Assembly (NCBI GenBank): GCA_023665475.1
Contig: JAMPEB010000002.1
Coordinates: forward strand, 124,001 to 188,000
DNA length: 64,000 nt
Direction of reading: 5' to 3'
Source: Lachnoclostridium sp.
GTDB lineage: Bacteria > Bacillota > Clostridia > Lachnospirales > Lachnospiraceae
Part shown: one piece after another, positions 44,649 through 53,267 of the stretch
Numbering within the stretch: position 1 is the first letter of the stretch
Layout of the letters: each line of letters begins with the position of its first letter
Program-made: the position numbers and the translations under genes
The notes under the pieces: generated by a model
Seen by the model: the letters and a program-made list of their open reading frames with translations, nothing else
What the model was told of the DNA's origin: nothing
The model's database searches: none

Positions 44649-44762
44649 GAAGAATGCCCGAATTTTGGGCATTCTTCGGCGTGAGATTTAGTACTTCTTA
44701 GGCGGCTACACCGCCTTTGCGAAACTGCCCATTGGCATGAGCTTTAGAAGTACTTCTCACGC
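44649..44762. repeat. Double-hairpin intergenic element, copy 2
   Basis: A perfect 11-bp stem (GAAGAATGCCC, loop GAATTTT, GGGCATTCTTC) lies at 44649-44677. It adjoins a long inverted repeat with arms GCGTGAGATTTAGTACTTCT (44679-44698) and AGAAGTACTTCTCACGC (44746-44762), which enclose the hairpin GGCGG/CCGCC. It begins five bases after the permease stop on the minus strand, matching the layout of the element at 11495-11580. Confidence 0.75.
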
Positions 44763-44767
44763 TAACT

Positions 44768-45628
44768 TCATTTCAGTCCCGAATAAATAATGCCCTGTTC
44801 CAGATAATCCTGTCCCATAACAAACATAAACACCGCCGGAACCAGCATGACGACAGACGCGCTGAACGCAAATCCCGCCTGTGTCCACTCTATTTCCGGA
44901 AGATACAATGACAAAGGCCACAAAAATTTATCCTTCAAAAAAGTAAGGGGCTGCTCAATCATATTCCAATATTCCAAAAAACCAAGCACGATGGATGAGA
45001 GAATCCCTCCCTTTCCCAGCTTAATTCCCACTTCCCTGAAAATAAAAAACTCATCGGCGCCATCTATTCTTGCCGCCTCTATCAAGGCTCCGGGAATAGC
45101 GCAAAAACCGCCATACATAACAAAAATCGGGAAAGTGTTGAAGACCGCCGGAAGAATCACCGCCCAATGTGTATTCAGCAAGGTCATTTTGTTCAATACC
45201 AAATAGCTGGAAAGCATCGTCACCTGAAAAGGCAGGAGCATCAAAACCACATATAAGGTAAAGAGCAGATTCTTCCCTTTCACCCGGTAAACCGCAAATG
45301 CCCACGCCGCAGGCACTCCCACAAGCATCTGCCCTGCAAGGATAAATACCGTCATTTTTATGGAATTCCAAAAAAGCACAAAAAACTGTGGGGATTTCAC
45401 CAGCAGCCGACTGTAATTTTCCAATGTGGGATAATCCGGAATAAGCTTCCATGTGACGAAGCCTTTCCCTTCCAAAAATACCGGCGCCAGACATTCCCTT
45501 AAATCACTGTTTCCCATTACGGAGCCCGTCACTACAAAAAAGACCGGCATACAGATAACAATTCCCATTGCCAGAAAAACTGCCTTTTCCATTATTTCGA
45601 CTGCCTGACGCCTCCACCTTTTTGCCAT
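44768..45628 (-). CDS. ABC importer permease, CUT1-type (MalG-like)
   Basis: The 286-residue permease has six hydrophobic segments and the cytoplasmic EAA loop that contacts the ATPase (EAARIDGADEFFIFREVGIKLGKGG). The ATG at 45628 is five bases after GGAGG; a longer frame to 45640 is possible but weak. Similarity is to carbohydrate-uptake permeases. No ATPase gene is present, so it may use a shared MsmX-like ATPase encoded elsewhere. The leader carries a hairpin/RBS element at 45635-45660. Confidence 0.9.
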   Translation of the reverse strand: MAKRWRRQAVEIMEKAVFLAMGIVICMPVFFVVTGSVMGNSDLRECLAPVFLEGKGFVTWKLIPDYPTLENYSRLLVKSPQFFVLFWNSIKMTVFILAGQMLVGVPAAWAFAVYRVKGKNLLFTLYVVLMLLPFQVTMLSSYLVLNKMTLLNTHWAVILPAVFNTFPIFVMYGGFCAIPGALIEAARIDGADEFFIFREVGIKLGKGGILSSIVLGFLEYWNMIEQPLTFLKDKFLWPLSLYLPEIEWTQAGFAFSASVVMLVPAVFMFVMGQDYLEQGIIYSGLK

Positions 45629-45634
45629 TCTACC

Positions 45635-45660
45635 CTCCATGCCGCCTTCGGCGGCTCAAA
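45635..45660 (-). repeat. Hairpin/RBS dispersed element, family 2 copy 1
   Basis: On the minus strand GCCGCC, loop GAA, GGCGGC runs into ATGGAGGG, the ribosome binding site of the MalG-like permease. Twenty-three of 26 bases match the copy at 59265-59290. Confidence 0.75.
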
Positions 45661-45723
45661 GAAAAATGAAAAACGCTTCACACTACTCCATATCTTCCGC
45701 CAATCATCAGTGAAAGCCGGCTC

Positions 45724-46518
45724 TCAGGAAAAAGAATCCCGGTTCCAAAGATGATTTAAAAGCATGATGAACAAAAACAGAAAACCTCCTACCAGAACCG
45801 TTGCCGCAGACATTTTATCCAGCTCCAGATTCACATACCAATTATTAAAAAGATGCTGTAGCAGATAAAGAGCCTTCCCCGGATAGGAGCCTGCCACCAG
45901 ATACGCCTCCCTGTATATCTTAAAGGAATTTAGGAAAGACAATATCACAATGGTATACAGACTCCCTTTCAGACAGGGCAGTTTAATATAAAAAAAGCAC
46001 TGCCATTTGTTCGCGCCGTCCATCTTCGCAGCCTCCACCTGTTCCCTTGGAATCCCCGCAATGCCCGCAAGCCACAGCACTATAGTATAGCCGAGATTTT
46101 TCCACAGATAGCTTGCCACAAGGCTGCCAAAATCCTGTTTATAAAAAAACATTCTCCAGATAATTACCACCGTTGCCGTAGGCATGGCCATGGGAAACAG
46201 ATACAGACTTTTAATCAGCGTGATATCCCGCATCCTGCTTAACACAAGAGCAGCGGCAAGCCCTGTCACAAGCAGCAGGGAAATACCTGTCAAAGCAAAA
46301 TGTACTGTATTCTTTACCGCAAGCAAAAACGCGTCGTTATTCAGCACTTTTCTATAATTTTCAATCCCTGCAAAATCCCCCGACATCACCGTGAAAAAAG
46401 AACGCCTTACCACATCCAGAAAAGGCAGCAGCACAAATATTAAAACTCCCAGAAAGCTAAATCCCAGAAAACAGGCAAAAGCCTTTCTCTCCTTATGCGC
46501 ATTCGTTCTTCTTCCCAT
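45724..46518 (-). CDS. ABC importer permease, CUT1-type (MalF-like)
   Basis: The 264-residue permease has six hydrophobic segments and the EAA loop EAAKMDGANKWQCFFYIKLPCLKG. It pairs with the downstream MalG-like permease to form the transmembrane pore of an importer. GGAGG lies five bases before the ATG at 46518; the ATG at 46530 lacks a site. It starts 24 bases after the solute-binding gene stop, clearly in the same transcript. Confidence 0.9.
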   Translation of the reverse strand: MGRRTNAHKERKAFACFLGFSFLGVLIFVLLPFLDVVRRSFFTVMSGDFAGIENYRKVLNNDAFLLAVKNTVHFALTGISLLLVTGLAAALVLSRMRDITLIKSLYLFPMAMPTATVVIIWRMFFYKQDFGSLVASYLWKNLGYTIVLWLAGIAGIPREQVEAAKMDGANKWQCFFYIKLPCLKGSLYTIVILSFLNSFKIYREAYLVAGSYPGKALYLLQHLFNNWYVNLELDKMSAATVLVGGFLFLFIMLLNHLWNRDSFS

Positions 46519-46542
46519 CCAAACCTCCATAACACCCGTTTT

Positions 46543-48891
46543 TTATTCGGCAAGATAAATCTCCACCTTTGTCATGATATCCTTCACTGCCGTATCCAAG
46601 TCCTTCTCCCCCTTAAGATACGCCGCTCCCTCCGAAAAAACGGCATTCTCAAGAACGCTGTCAGGAAGATAAGGCGTATCGGCTTTCGTGATGAGATCCC
46701 GAAGCATCTGCATTTCCTCCTCATCCGGCAGATAGGATGAATATTCAATGGTATTTCCGTCCGCATCGCCTATCGTATAATATTGAAATTCCCCGCTTTC
46801 AGAAACCCAGTCCGGATTGACCACAAACTTATTTTCAAAGGACTGCCTGTTAATCGGATAGCCATAATGAGTCAAATCCTGCACATCTTCACTTAAAAGC
46901 GTCTGAATAAAGGATGCCGCCAAATCCGTGTTTTTGGAAGAGGCATTCATGCCTGCCAGAGTCATCGGCATATAGACATTTTGAGCCTGACCGGTCACTG
47001 CCTTATACGCCACATTTTCATGCCCTTCCGTTCTGGGCAGCGAAATGATATTGGCATAATCGTAAAGTCCGGTAGCCGCGCCGCACACTAGTTTTTCCTG
47101 CCCCATCAGATAGGCTGCTTCATTTATCGTATAGAAATAAATGCTGTCTTCATAAATCACGCCTTTTTCTATTTCGGAGGAGCCCCGCTCAACATAGGCG
47201 TTCACCATTGCCTCCGGCATCCCGTCCCTCACGGCATCATAGATTCTCTTGCTCTGATACAAGAATTCCCGCATCTGATTCTCATCCACTTTACCGCCGT
47301 CCGTCTTCCAAGAAGGTTCGCAAACCGGCAGAAATCTCTTCATCACGCTTTTTTCGGAATAATCCAGCATTATCCCTTTGCCCGGATATTCTTTCCGCAG
47401 AGCCTCCACGGCATCCGCAATCCCTTCATAGTCATCCATCCCTTCCAGATACTTCTCATCCGTGCTTATCATAGGCATCATAAATTCCGCCGGAACCTGA
47501 TACAGCTTTTGGTCCTTGTATAACGGTTTGAGCAAATTGTCAAACAGCTTCCGGCTGCCTCCCCAATCTGCCGTAAATCCTGAGAGGTCTGCCAGAATTC
47601 CCTTATCAATATAGGAGTCCACGGGCATATCATCCAGAATCAACACATCCGGACCGCTGCCCTCCAAAATTTTTGTATTTAACGCCTTTATCGCATCTTC
47701 TCTGGTGATTCCCTCCTCCATGCCTACTTCATAATCCACATACACATCGGAATTTTGCGTCTGATAAACGGAAACTGCCTGCCTGACGGTATTGTTTTCC
47801 TTTAAGCTGTATACTGTGAGACGATTCCCCGGCACTGTGGATATCGTGGCGTCATAAGTAAATTTCACCATCTTTAAATCCGAAAACTGTACCAGAAACT
47901 CTTCCTTATCCGTTAAAACCGCATCCAGCACGCCATGGGAAGGGTCTCCCAAAGAAGAGAGATTTCCGTCGATGATCTGTTCCATTGCACTGCCGCCGAT
48001 TACATGACGGTGCAGTCCCATTTTTCCCGCAACATATAATACGCCTTCTTCTCCCGAAAAAATTTTCGCACTATAATACCCATTGTTAAACTCTATCATC
48101 CCATAATTATCTTCTATAAAATCCTGCAGTACCTGATCCTCTATAAACTGCTCCTGTTCCATATCATAAAGGTATACCTCGTCACCTGTGGCACAAACCA
48201 AAATCCGGCCGCAGCATTCCAAATCAGTCTTAGAGCCCGGTATTTTCACAAACTCTTTGGTGTCTCCCGTTTTGGTATCAATCTCATAAACGGTATCGCC
48301 AAAAACGGAAGCGAAAAGCCTCCCTGATTCACTAAAAGCAAATTTCCTAACATAGAGTTCCTCTTTCGATAATCCCATATCAAAGGTTTTTGATGTGCCG
48401 TCGGAATAAATCAGCGCAAAATGCGGAGTCAATTCCTCTTCGGAATCGGGCGAATAGCACAATACCACAGTTCCATCTTTAGATATTCCCGAAGCAATGA
48501 TATAGTTTTTTGTACTGTCAAAATATTCCGCAAGAGAGCCGCTTGTCTCTTCCTGCCAGCTTTCACCGCCATCTTTGGACACAAATATCCCCAATGCTTC
48601 ATTCAAAAGCATGATTTTTCCGTCCGCCGACATTTGAAAGCATGAGCGGTCATATCTTCCTCCTTCCGCCAGTTCAAACACGCCTTTCTCCACATAACGC
48701 CCCATACCGGTCCCGCTATTCTCTCCCCGGGTATCTGCCTGTACTCCTGTCTGACCCGATGAAGCAGACTGTCCGTCTGCCGTCCCCTCATCTGCTATCT
48801 TACATCCGCTCAGGGACAGCACAAGGGAAAACGCCGCCACCAGCGCAGCTCCTCTGGCAAATACACCTCTTCCATACTTTCGTTTCTCCAT
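46543..48891 (-). CDS. Solute-binding lipoprotein fused to an N-terminal beta-propeller-like domain
   Basis: The 782-residue protein starts with a signal peptide and lipobox LSGC (residues about 25-30). Residues about 75-380 are repetitive beta segments, including an Asp-box SKDGGESW and blades such as GRLFASVFGDTVYEIDTKTGDTKEF, as in a beta-propeller. Residues about 385-782 form an ABC extracellular binding protein (GPDVLILDDMPVDSYIDKGILADLSGF, TLAGMNASSKNTDLAASFIQTLLS). The extra domain may sense or pre-bind the ligand. It is the first gene of the transporter operon. Starts at 48927 and 48930 are in frame; 48891 gives the best signal peptide. Confidence 0.85.
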   Translation of the reverse strand: MEKRKYGRGVFARGAALVAAFSLVLSLSGCKIADEGTADGQSASSGQTGVQADTRGENSGTGMGRYVEKGVFELAEGGRYDRSCFQMSADGKIMLLNEALGIFVSKDGGESWQEETSGSLAEYFDSTKNYIIASGISKDGTVVLCYSPDSEEELTPHFALIYSDGTSKTFDMGLSKEELYVRKFAFSESGRLFASVFGDTVYEIDTKTGDTKEFVKIPGSKTDLECCGRILVCATGDEVYLYDMEQEQFIEDQVLQDFIEDNYGMIEFNNGYYSAKIFSGEEGVLYVAGKMGLHRHVIGGSAMEQIIDGNLSSLGDPSHGVLDAVLTDKEEFLVQFSDLKMVKFTYDATISTVPGNRLTVYSLKENNTVRQAVSVYQTQNSDVYVDYEVGMEEGITREDAIKALNTKILEGSGPDVLILDDMPVDSYIDKGILADLSGFTADWGGSRKLFDNLLKPLYKDQKLYQVPAEFMMPMISTDEKYLEGMDDYEGIADAVEALRKEYPGKGIMLDYSEKSVMKRFLPVCEPSWKTDGGKVDENQMREFLYQSKRIYDAVRDGMPEAMVNAYVERGSSEIEKGVIYEDSIYFYTINEAAYLMGQEKLVCGAATGLYDYANIISLPRTEGHENVAYKAVTGQAQNVYMPMTLAGMNASSKNTDLAASFIQTLLSEDVQDLTHYGYPINRQSFENKFVVNPDWVSESGEFQYYTIGDADGNTIEYSSYLPDEEEMQMLRDLITKADTPYLPDSVLENAVFSEGAAYLKGEKDLDTAVKDIMTKVEIYLAE

Positions 48892-48958
48892 ACCTCTCCG
48901 TAAAAATTTTCTTATCATCCTTATCATCAATCCTTTCTAAAAACTGTTGCTTTCTTGC

Positions 48959-48994
48959 ATCATACCATTCCTTTCTCTAATCAATCTCTAAAAC
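48959..48994 (-). promoter_or_regulatory. Response-regulator operator and promoter of the transporter operon
   Basis: Reading the minus strand: TTTAGAGATTGATTAGAG (48992-48975), 10 bases, TATGAT (48964-48959) as -10. The two TTAGAG half-sites are 11 bp apart, one helical turn, and the second overlaps the -35 region, as for OmpR-type activators. It matches the site at 49061-49094 in sequence and spacing. Confidence 0.78.
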
Positions 48995-49059
48995 ACATTA
49001 ATTATCTATTAAGACTGCCGGGAATGCTTGCCTGTGCAAAAATCATTTAGTAAAATATA

Positions 49060-49094
49060 ATTTAGAGATTATTTAGAGGAATCCGTGGTATCAT
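49060..49094 (+). promoter_or_regulatory. Response-regulator operator and promoter of the two-component operon
   Basis: Reading the plus strand: TTTAGAGATTATTTAGAG (49061-49078), 10 bases, TATCAT (49089-49094) as -10. A third ATTTAG lies at 49045-49050. Sixteen of 18 operator bases match the divergent site at 48975-48992, and TGG precedes the -10 in both. The predicted start near 49101 supports translation from 49125, not 49107. Confidence 0.78.
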
Positions 49095-49124
49095 AAAATA
49101 TTATGAATGGCGGAGATTAAGGAA

Positions 49125-49808
49125 ATGCGCATTTTATTGGCTGAAGATGATAAAAATTTAAACCATATGCTTACGGCGCAGCTAAATACAAGAGGGTTTC
49201 TTGTGGATGCCTGCTTTGACGGTGAGGATGCCCTGTACTATGCCGGTTTAAATATTTATGATGTCATTTTATTGGACAGAATGCTCCCTTTCATGGAGGG
49301 CACACAGATTCTTGCCAAAATAAGGGAAAAGAATATTACCGCACCGGTAATTATGATCACCGCCCTCGGCACATTGGAGGACAAAATAAGCGGTTTTCAT
49401 GCGGGAGCTGATGATTATCTGGTAAAGCCTTTCGCTTTTGAAGAACTGCTTGCCAGAATCCAAAGCGTAACCCGGCGCTCACCTCTATTGTTCGCCCAGA
49501 ACAGCCTGCGGCTTGCGGATATTCATTATCTGCCGGATACCGATACCCTGACCGGTCCTATGGGCAGTTGTTCTTTGTCAAAAAGGGAAGGTGCTTTATT
49601 GGAAGTTTTTCTGCGAAATCCTGAATCCACCCTCTCCCGCTCCATGCTTTTATTAAAAGTGTGGGGGCCGGAAAGTGAAGTGGAGGACGGCAATCTTGAC
49701 AATTACATCCATTTTATCAGAAGAAGATTAAAGACCGTGGGAAGCAGCCTGAGCTTAAAGACAATCCGCGGCGTCGGCTATTGCCTGACTTCAACGCCCG
49801 GAAAATAA
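49125..49808 (+). CDS. OmpR-family response regulator
   Basis: The 227-residue protein has a receiver domain (MRILLAEDDKN, phosphoacceptor Asp51 in VILLDRMLP, Thr in ITALG, Lys in DYLVKPF) and a winged-helix output domain (ENGNLDNYIHFIRRRL-like stretch, TIRGVGYCL). It regulates transcription when phosphorylated by the downstream kinase. The ATG at 49125 has GGAG nine bases upstream. The likely targets are its own operon and the divergent transporter operon, through the shared TTTAGAG direct repeats. Confidence 0.93.
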   Translation: MRILLAEDDKNLNHMLTAQLNTRGFLVDACFDGEDALYYAGLNIYDVILLDRMLPFMEGTQILAKIREKNITAPVIMITALGTLEDKISGFHAGADDYLVKPFAFEELLARIQSVTRRSPLLFAQNSLRLADIHYLPDTDTLTGPMGSCSLSKREGALLEVFLRNPESTLSRSMLLLKVWGPESEVEDGNLDNYIHFIRRRLKTVGSSLSLKTIRGVGYCLTSTPGK

Positions 49809-49839
49809 GAATCCGAACAAAAAATGAGGGAGTTTTCCT

Positions 49840-51123
49840 ATGTTTCAAAAAATACGCCTGCGCCTTACCTTTTTATGCGGCGCCATCACAACCCTGATCA
49901 CCGTTGCCATGACTATCGGTTATCTGTATATATCGGAAAAGACCCTGATTGAAAATCGCCTGATGTCCTGCAGGAACGACATTTTTACCATTACCTCCAA
50001 TTTAGAACAGCAAACTGTCATTTCCCATGCATGGCTGGCAAAATTGGAAACGGGCAACAATTACTATATCTCTCTTTTGGACAACGGCATGCCGTTTTGG
50101 TTCAACAACGGAGTACATAGTGAAGACCAGCGGCAGCTTCTCAATAGTGCATGGGATTTTTACCGTCAAAACGGTTCATGCATGACGGAATACAGAATAT
50201 CTTACCGCAGCAGCTATAAGAGTTTTCAAACCGCCGATTATTGTTTTGTCATCACTTTGGAGACAAAAGGGGCTGTCCTCGAAATGCTGCTGATCTTACC
50301 ATCTTCCGAGATTTCGGGACAGATTCTCAGGCAGCGTCTGGGATTTCTTGCTACCATATCCCTCGCTCTCTTTGCCATATGGCTGTTTGCATGGTTTTTT
50401 ACGGGAAAGCTTCTATCTCCCATTGAGAAAAACCGTGAAAAGCAAAACCGCTTTATAGCCGCCGCTTCCCATGAACTGCGCACACCCCTTGCCGTAATTC
50501 TCTCCTGTGCGGAATCCGGTACGAATCACTCTGACGATGCGCCGGAAACTTCATTTAGCCGCCCCATGTCCGTCATCCGGAATGAAGCCCTGCAGATGCG
50601 CAGACTTTTAGAGGATTTGCTCACGCTTTCCAGCCGCGACTTAGGCACACTGAGCATTCATAAATCCTCCGTCTGGCTGGACACTCTGCTCTTAAATGCC
50701 TATGAATCCTTTGAACCCATGGCAAAGACGAAGCATATCCTGATGTCCGTAACCCTCCCGGATGACACGCTGCCGCCCTGCATTTGTGATAAAGAGCGGA
50801 TTTATCAGGTTCTTTCCATATTACTCCACAATGCCTTAAGTTATTCTTCTGAGGGCGGTAAAATAAACCTTTCTTTAAAATGTTCCGCAAAATATTTTAT
50901 ATTGTCTGTCTCGGATAACGGTCCGGGAATCCCGGATGACGAAAAGCCAAGAATTTTTGACCGTTTTTACAGAAGTGAAAAATCCAGAAGCTCCAAAGAT
51001 CATTTCGGGCTGGGACTCTCCATCGCTTATGAAATCATATCCGCCCATCAAGGCAGCATTACCGTCTGTGACACAGCGGGCGGCGGCGCCACATTTGTGG
51101 TAAGGCTGCCTTACTCCCCATAA
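49840..51123 (+). CDS. Sensor histidine kinase
   Basis: The 427-residue kinase has two membrane helices (about 9-31 and 168-188) flanking an extracytoplasmic sensor loop of about 135 residues. The dimerisation/phosphoacceptor site is ASHELRTPLAVI with His211. The ATPase N box (QVLSILLHNALSYS), G1 (DNGPGIP), F box and G2 (FGLGLSIA) follow. GGGAG lies seven bases before the ATG, 31 bases after the regulator. Its stop overlaps the stop of the convergent ProX-like gene by 13 bases. Confidence 0.94.
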   Translation: MFQKIRLRLTFLCGAITTLITVAMTIGYLYISEKTLIENRLMSCRNDIFTITSNLEQQTVISHAWLAKLETGNNYYISLLDNGMPFWFNNGVHSEDQRQLLNSAWDFYRQNGSCMTEYRISYRSSYKSFQTADYCFVITLETKGAVLEMLLILPSSEISGQILRQRLGFLATISLALFAIWLFAWFFTGKLLSPIEKNREKQNRFIAAASHELRTPLAVILSCAESGTNHSDDAPETSFSRPMSVIRNEALQMRRLLEDLLTLSSRDLGTLSIHKSSVWLDTLLLNAYESFEPMAKTKHILMSVTLPDDTLPPCICDKERIYQVLSILLHNALSYSSEGGKINLSLKCSAKYFILSVSDNGPGIPDDEKPRIFDRFYRSEKSRSSKDHFGLGLSIAYEIISAHQGSITVCDTAGGGATFVVRLPYSP

Positions 51124-51656
51124 GGCAGATTGACGATGATGGCTTCATGATGCACCGCCGGAAGGAATTTTTCAAGCACATCCCGGGTTTTTAATTTCAG
51201 GCTGGAAGTGTTCACGCAGGGGTGGCACCCCAGATATTCGCCCTCCGTTACCTCTTTGTCAATCAATAGCTGCACATGGTTGTCTGCATCATTCATAAGT
51301 CCCATAACGGATACCGCGCCGGGTGTAATATGCAGATATTCTTCCATAAATTCAGGGTCTGCAAAAGACAGTCTCGCACTGTTTATCTGCGCCGACAATT
51401 CTTTTGTTCTAAAAGGCTTGTCCCCCGGCATCATAAGCAGATAAAACTTTGTCTTCTGCCTGTTGCACAAAAACAGATTCTTGCAGATAATCACATTCAA
51501 AATAGCATCAATTTCATTACAGGCTTCCATGTTCTGCGCCGGCTCATGGTCTGTCCTCTCATATGCAATTCCCAGCCTGTCCAACAAATCATATACGGCA
51601 ATCTCCTTTTCCTCCCTGCCTGTAAGATTTTCCGGCCTGCCTTTGTGTAATTCCAT
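51111..51656 (-). CDS. YbaK/ProX-type aminoacyl-tRNA deacylase
   Basis: The 181-residue protein matches the prolyl-tRNA editing family that clears mischarged Ala- or Cys-tRNA-Pro: DLLDRLGIAYERTDHEPAQNME, ICKNLFLCNRQKTKFYLLMMPGDKPF, HITPGAVSVMGLMND. The position of the conserved Lys (CKNLFL) fits the ProX/PrdX branch. The ATG at 51656 is decided by AGAGG four to five bases upstream; longer frames lack a site. A hairpin element at 51661-51693 runs into this site. Confidence 0.88.
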   Translation of the reverse strand: MELHKGRPENLTGREEKEIAVYDLLDRLGIAYERTDHEPAQNMEACNEIDAILNVIICKNLFLCNRQKTKFYLLMMPGDKPFRTKELSAQINSARLSFADPEFMEEYLHITPGAVSVMGLMNDADNHVQLLIDKEVTEGEYLGCHPCVNTSSLKLKTRDVLEKFLPAVHHEAIIVNLPYGE

Positions 51657-51660
51657 TTTT

Positions 51661-51693
51661 CCTCTCATTCCGCCGCATAAGCGGCACTTTAAG
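51661..51693 (-). repeat. Hairpin/RBS dispersed element, family 1 copy 2
   Basis: On the minus strand GCCGC, loop TTAT, GCGGC, then GGAATGAGAGG, the ribosome binding site of the ProX-like gene. It differs from the copy at 42091-42123 at four of 32 positions, three of them in the loop. Confidence 0.8.
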
Positions 51694-51821
51694 ATTCTCA
51701 CATCATCATTCCCAATCATCTTAACACCCCATATTTTGATTCGTCAAGTTCTCTTGTAACCTTTTGAACACAATTCAAGTGTGCAGCAAAGTCCACATCT
51801 TGTACACGAAACCAAACACCA

Positions 51822-52430
51822 CTAGAGCCTTTCGATATCTTGCACATTTATCAAGGTATGTCTTTTCATCAAATATAAAATAGTGGAAAATACCAGCAGC
51901 AATAAGCCTATATACATCCATTGTTCCTTTTGCTCATATTGGATTTCTTTGATAACATATTCAGATATTATATTTTCCGGGCTAAAATTTTCACAATTAT
52001 TTATGTGCTCATACCACTGGTAATTTACAGCTATGGGGGACCGAACTATTTCCCCTTCAATATATATATTCTTCCTATTATTTTTTAAGGCATTAATTTT
52101 ATCTTTATCCGAAAACATGATTTGAATATATTTATTTCCTTCTATTGGCATTGTGCAGACGGCATACTCGGTTATCCCTAAAACTAATTCTTGGGAAACG
52201 CCGGATATTCCGCCATTCCCTAAATTCACAATATCTTTTACCAGATAGGAATCAACATTTCCTCTGACATACTGCCCCTTCATACAATCCCTTTCGCTCA
52301 ATGCATGCAATTCTATCGACTTTTTTTCTCTTAGCAGTGAATTAGCGCCATGCACAAAACAAACAATTCCGGCAAAGAAAAATAACCAAATAAATATTGC
52401 TTCTTTCGCTATATATATTGTTCTTTTCAC
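51822..52430 (-). CDS. Two-helix membrane protein of unknown function
   Basis: The 202-residue protein has an N-terminal helix (about 8-28) and a C-terminal one (about 170-188), with a polar, beta-rich extracytoplasmic part between (YLVKDIVNLGNGGISG, KYIQIMFSDKDKINALKNNRKNIYIEGE). Function is unknown; DUF6709-like families have similar architecture but I am not certain. It is 27 bases downstream of the DUF4291 gene and likely co-transcribed. Confidence 0.65.
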   Translation of the reverse strand: MKRTIYIAKEAIFIWLFFFAGIVCFVHGANSLLREKKSIELHALSERDCMKGQYVRGNVDSYLVKDIVNLGNGGISGVSQELVLGITEYAVCTMPIEGNKYIQIMFSDKDKINALKNNRKNIYIEGEIVRSPIAVNYQWYEHINNCENFSPENIISEYVIKEIQYEQKEQWMYIGLLLLVFSTILYLMKRHTLINVQDIERL

Positions 52431-52457
52431 AAAACCTCCAAAATTATCTAAGTTCTA

Positions 52458-53009
52458 TCATGTTATCGGATAAACCTTTTCATCCGGCAGTAATAACGAC
52501 ACATCCTTCTTATCAGAAATCATACCCTTTAACTTTAAGACATAATCCGTTATATCCGTAATATTTACTATCCAATCCTCAACATATTTATGTACCGCTT
52601 CTCCCCTTAAGCCAAGCTGTAGAGAACGATAATTCAACGGATTTCCATGGATATCCCGCTCAGGGTCCCACTGCACCCGGATATCCGAATTGTGTATTAA
52701 TGTTTTCCATTTCTCATAACTGCCATGAATTTCTTCCTGATAGGTTGACATAACCGCATTCTTTACCAGATAATCAAAAGCTTCCCTCTTCATATCAATA
52801 GCTAATACGCATTCCTGATTGTCTTTTGCCGCCCAGCCGCACCGATACATCATCCACAAAAAAGAAGGCTTTATCCATGTCATTCGATCCCGCTTGAAGT
52901 TACTTCCAAATGTGCCTTTCTCAACTGCTTCCTTTGCAATGATTTTATTATATGCCTGATATACCCTGATTGTATTATCTGTATATACTGCTCGTATTTC
53001 TTTTTCCAT
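52458..53009 (-). CDS. DUF4291 family protein
   Basis: The 183-residue protein carries the strong DUF4291 signature: IRAVYTDNTIRVYQAYNKIIA, FKRDRMTWIKPSFLWMMYRCGWA, QECVLAIDMKREAFDYLV. Function is unknown. AAAGG lies 10 bases before the ATG. A short open remnant of another gene lies just upstream at 53017-53103. Confidence 0.88.
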   Translation of the reverse strand: MEKEIRAVYTDNTIRVYQAYNKIIAKEAVEKGTFGSNFKRDRMTWIKPSFLWMMYRCGWAAKDNQECVLAIDMKREAFDYLVKNAVMSTYQEEIHGSYEKWKTLIHNSDIRVQWDPERDIHGNPLNYRSLQLGLRGEAVHKYVEDWIVNITDITDYVLKLKGMISDKKDVSLLLPDEKVYPIT

Positions 53010-53238
53010 GAATTACTTACCTTTTTCCTTCCTCTGCCGGCTCATCAACCGATACTTTCATCCAATCCCAAAAGTCCTTGTACTCCTTGCGCTGCCCATA
53101 CCTTTAAAATGCAAAGCGTGCCCTCTAAAAATAAAATAATGTTTCTTCTTTCTTCATCATTTTAACATCTCCATTTTTATGGGGCAAGTTTTCTTGACGC
53201 TTTCGCTTGAGAAAATTTTAAAAATATCCAAAAAATTG

Positions 53239-53267
53239 TTGACAGAGTTGTCTAATGATGTTAGACT
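53239..53267 (+). promoter_or_regulatory. Promoter of the BlaI/BlaR1-type operon
   Basis: TTGACA (53239-53244) is followed after 17 bases by TAGACT (53262-53267), a weak -10 inside the first operator. Repressor binding to the operators would block it. Confidence 0.65.

Noticed and set aside
44700-44740. Further copy of the GCGAAACTC element within the 44649-44762 region
   Set aside because: Only GCGAAACT matches; the following bases and the second end do not.
53155-53225. Terminator hairpin around TTTTCTTGACGC and GCTTGAGAAAA
   Set aside because: Only about six pairs are contiguous and the inner part does not match.
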